Positions 62,849 through 64,000 of a DNA stretch of 64,000 nucleotides are shown here, in pieces; the first letter of the stretch is position 1; every line of letters begins with the position of its first letter. The translations under genes and the position numbers were made by a program. Location of the stretch: the NCBI RefSeq assembly GCF_023897015.1, contig NZ_JAMHFY010000008.1, positions 62,001-126,000 of the forward strand, given 5' to 3'. The DNA is from Desulfosporosinus nitroreducens. Its GTDB lineage: Bacteria > Bacillota > Desulfitobacteriia > Desulfitobacteriales > Desulfitobacteriaceae. The notes below the pieces were generated by a model. It was given only the letters and a program-made list of their open reading frames with translations, did not search any database and had not been told where the DNA came from.

Positions 62849-63481
62849 CTATTCCCCTAATTGTTTTTTTTGCCACCATCTAGCTAACTGCCATAAGGTT
62901 AATAAAACGATTATTTCAAGAATAAGGGTTGGAACCCAACCGAAAATGTCCGGCAAAAAAATTCCAGGCCATTCACCAAAGGTATATCTCCAGCTTTTCA
63001 ACGATCGCTCTCCTAAAACTGAGCCTACAGCTAAACCGAAAAAAGCCAGCATCTGCATTGCAAAACCTTCTCCGATACGGATTATAATTCCGGTTGAACA
63101 GCCGCCAGCCAACACCATCCCTATCCCGAACAACAAACCACCGACAACAGTATGCACGCCCATGGGAAAAACATTGAGGGATAACGGGATGTTTCTCTGC
63201 GAAGCTCCCCAGGAAACCAGTGCAAAACCAAGGATACTAATCCCTAAAAGCAAAAGAAAGGCTCGAGTAAGTTGAGTCATACCGATCAATATAGGATCAC
63301 GTAATGCAGACACAAGACAAAAGCGAGACTTCTGTAAAACAAAACCCAAACTTATTCCTAGAGCCGTAATTAGCGTAAGACGGATACTTATTTGAGAAAG
63401 GAGAACGAGCAACAATGTGAGAAAAAGGATAAACCCGATATTCCATTTCCTTTGGGAATGAAAAGCACTATTGATCGACAC
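62849..63481 (-). CDS. YeeE/YedE family sulfur-compound transporter, subunit A
   Basis: 210 residues with about six membrane helices. KSRFCLVSALRDPI near 50 and LAGGCSTGIIIRIGEG near 124 carry the conserved cysteines. Its stop abuts the TusA-like start. With the short subunit it makes up a two-part YeeE. The 303-base region upstream (63482-63784) holds a terminator and an inverted repeat but no gene. Confidence 0.87.
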   Translation of the reverse strand: MSINSAFHSQRKWNIGFILFLTLLLVLLSQISIRLTLITALGISLGFVLQKSRFCLVSALRDPILIGMTQLTRAFLLLLGISILGFALVSWGASQRNIPLSLNVFPMGVHTVVGGLLFGIGMVLAGGCSTGIIIRIGEGFAMQMLAFFGLAVGSVLGERSLKSWRYTFGEWPGIFLPDIFGWVPTLILEIIVLLTLWQLARWWQKKQLGE

Positions 63482-63656
63482 TGACCAATCTCCCCCTCAC
63501 ATAGTCACCTAAAACAATATAGACAATAAATATCATATCATAAATATTGTTGTAAAGTTCAGGCTATAGAGGTAATTAATAAATTTCTTCCATTTAGACC
63601 ATATTTTTTGGAGGGAGTATCTCAACTTTTGCTAAGGAAGGAAGTTTTAACAATAT

Positions 63657-63692
63657 GAAAAGCACGTTGATTGTCCACGTCAACGTGCTTTC
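63657..63692 (-). terminator. Terminator of the partial rhodanese-domain gene
   Basis: AAAGCACGTTGA and TCAACGTGCTTT pair around a 9-base loop, with TTTTC following on the minus strand. A further inverted repeat TTCCTGTCA/TGACAGGAA lies at about 63700-63750. Confidence 0.7.
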
Positions 63693-63784
63693 ACTATGAT
63701 TCCTGTCATGTTTCCTCTATGAATAAGGCGAGGGAGGATGGTGACAGGAAAGTCAAGGAAATACCTTCTCAACAGCCGGAGGGA

Positions 63785-64000
63785 CTACTGTTTAAAGAAG
63801 GCACTTCCAACATTAAGTCCTCCTTGGAGAAACGCCACTTGAGAGAGACCTTTGCTTTGGAGCATGCATGCCGCTTCGTAGCCCCTTATTCCTAATCCAC
63901 ATACAGTTATAATCAAAGAATCCCTTGGGATCTCTTCCCAACGATCTCGCAGTTCGCCTAACCCAATCACCATGGTCCCATTCAGGGACAGCGGGTTAGC
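63785..64000 (-). CDS. Rhodanese-domain protein, C-terminal part (cut by window edge)
   Basis: 71 residues are visible up to the edge, with no stop upstream. ELRDRWEEIPRDS, ITVCGLGIRGYEAACML (cysteine in the active-site position) and FLQGGLNVG match the rhodanese domain that ends CoA-disulfide reductases and related flavoproteins. The larger protein cannot be confirmed. An internal ATG exists but the homology continues upstream of it. Confidence 0.7.
   Translation of the reverse strand, partial: ANPLSLNGTMVIGLGELRDRWEEIPRDSLIITVCGLGIRGYEAACMLQSKGLSQVAFLQGGLNVGSAFFKQ

Noticed and set aside
62682-63275. 197-residue plus-strand frame across the YeeE/TusA genes
   Set aside because: It is antisense to two genes with clear family motifs and is rich in residues typical of a reversed membrane-protein frame.
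49682-63692. Terminators at 49682 and 63657 as copies of one repeat
   Set aside because: They share GTTGATTG and CAACGTGCTT, but the rest differs and both work as simple terminators; likely coincidence.

Overview
The window looks like a chromosome segment of a strictly anaerobic, menaquinone-using Gram-positive bacterium of the Desulfitobacterium/Desulfosporosinus type (Peptococcaceae sensu lato). This is an inference from gene content: low-to-mid GC, many TTG/GTG starts with strong AGGAGG-like ribosome sites, futalosine-type menaquinone genes, the siroheme-dependent (Ahb) heme route, system II cytochrome c maturation, several molybdenum enzymes and sulfur-compound metabolism. No rRNA, tRNA, CRISPR array, phage or insertion sequence was recognised.

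Region 1 (1-23000) is a molybdenum/tungsten block. Two MoeA-type genes, one fused to a periplasmic-binding-like sensor, precede a ten-gene operon (2570-14733) behind a sigma-54 promoter. It starts with a Mop-type aldehyde oxidoreductase and continues with a FAD/Fe-S/Hdr-like fusion, a small CxxC protein, a C-GCAxxG-C-C protein, a methyltransferase, a radical SAM enzyme, an AMP-dependent ligase, a nucleotidyltransferase-HD fusion, XdhC and a histidine phosphatase. Its order resembles the poorly understood Desulfovibrio DVU_1551-1559 set. An iron alcohol dehydrogenase follows behind a second sigma-54 promoter, then a second molybdopterin-binding protein, a second XdhC, tungstate transporter genes tupABC (minus strand) and a HTH-sensor regulator whose sensor matches the MoeA fusion.

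Region 2 (23000-29300) holds speD and a menaquinone/Tat block: a degenerate prenyl synthase-like protein, MqnP, an internally deleted MqnE-like protein lacking the radical SAM core, MqnC, TatC, TatA and a polyprenyl diphosphate synthase. Region 3 (29600-43600) is a TetR gene flanked by a striking paired operator, then ResB and CcsA and the tetrapyrrole genes sirC-like, hemA, hemC, cobA-hemD, ahbC, hemB, ahbD, a fused ahbA/B and hemL, ending in a tiny di-heme protein.

Region 4 (43600-51200) is mixed: CorA, a monooxygenase-like protein, an M3 peptidase, an MBL hydrolase with no normal start codon in front of its first conserved strand, a DUF4434-type protein and a TraB-family membrane protein. 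Region 5 (51200-64000) is sulfur/respiratory: rhodanese lipoproteins flanking a 44-bp direct repeat, a PsrABC/PhsABC-like molybdoenzyme operon with its TorD chaperone, a Rieske/cytochrome b6/subunit IV/multiheme c complex, a LysR regulator, a YeeE-TusA-YeeE sulfur-uptake set and a partial rhodanese-domain protein at the edge.

The parts fit together. Mo/W uptake and cofactor genes serve the aldehyde oxidoreductase and the Psr-like enzyme; heme and cytochrome c maturation serve the bc-type complex; menaquinone and Tat serve both. The least explained system is the sigma-54 operon at 2570-14733. Three GC-rich, hairpin-dense intergenic blocks (16258-16456, 29391-29600, 35731-36040) are unexplained by any gene.
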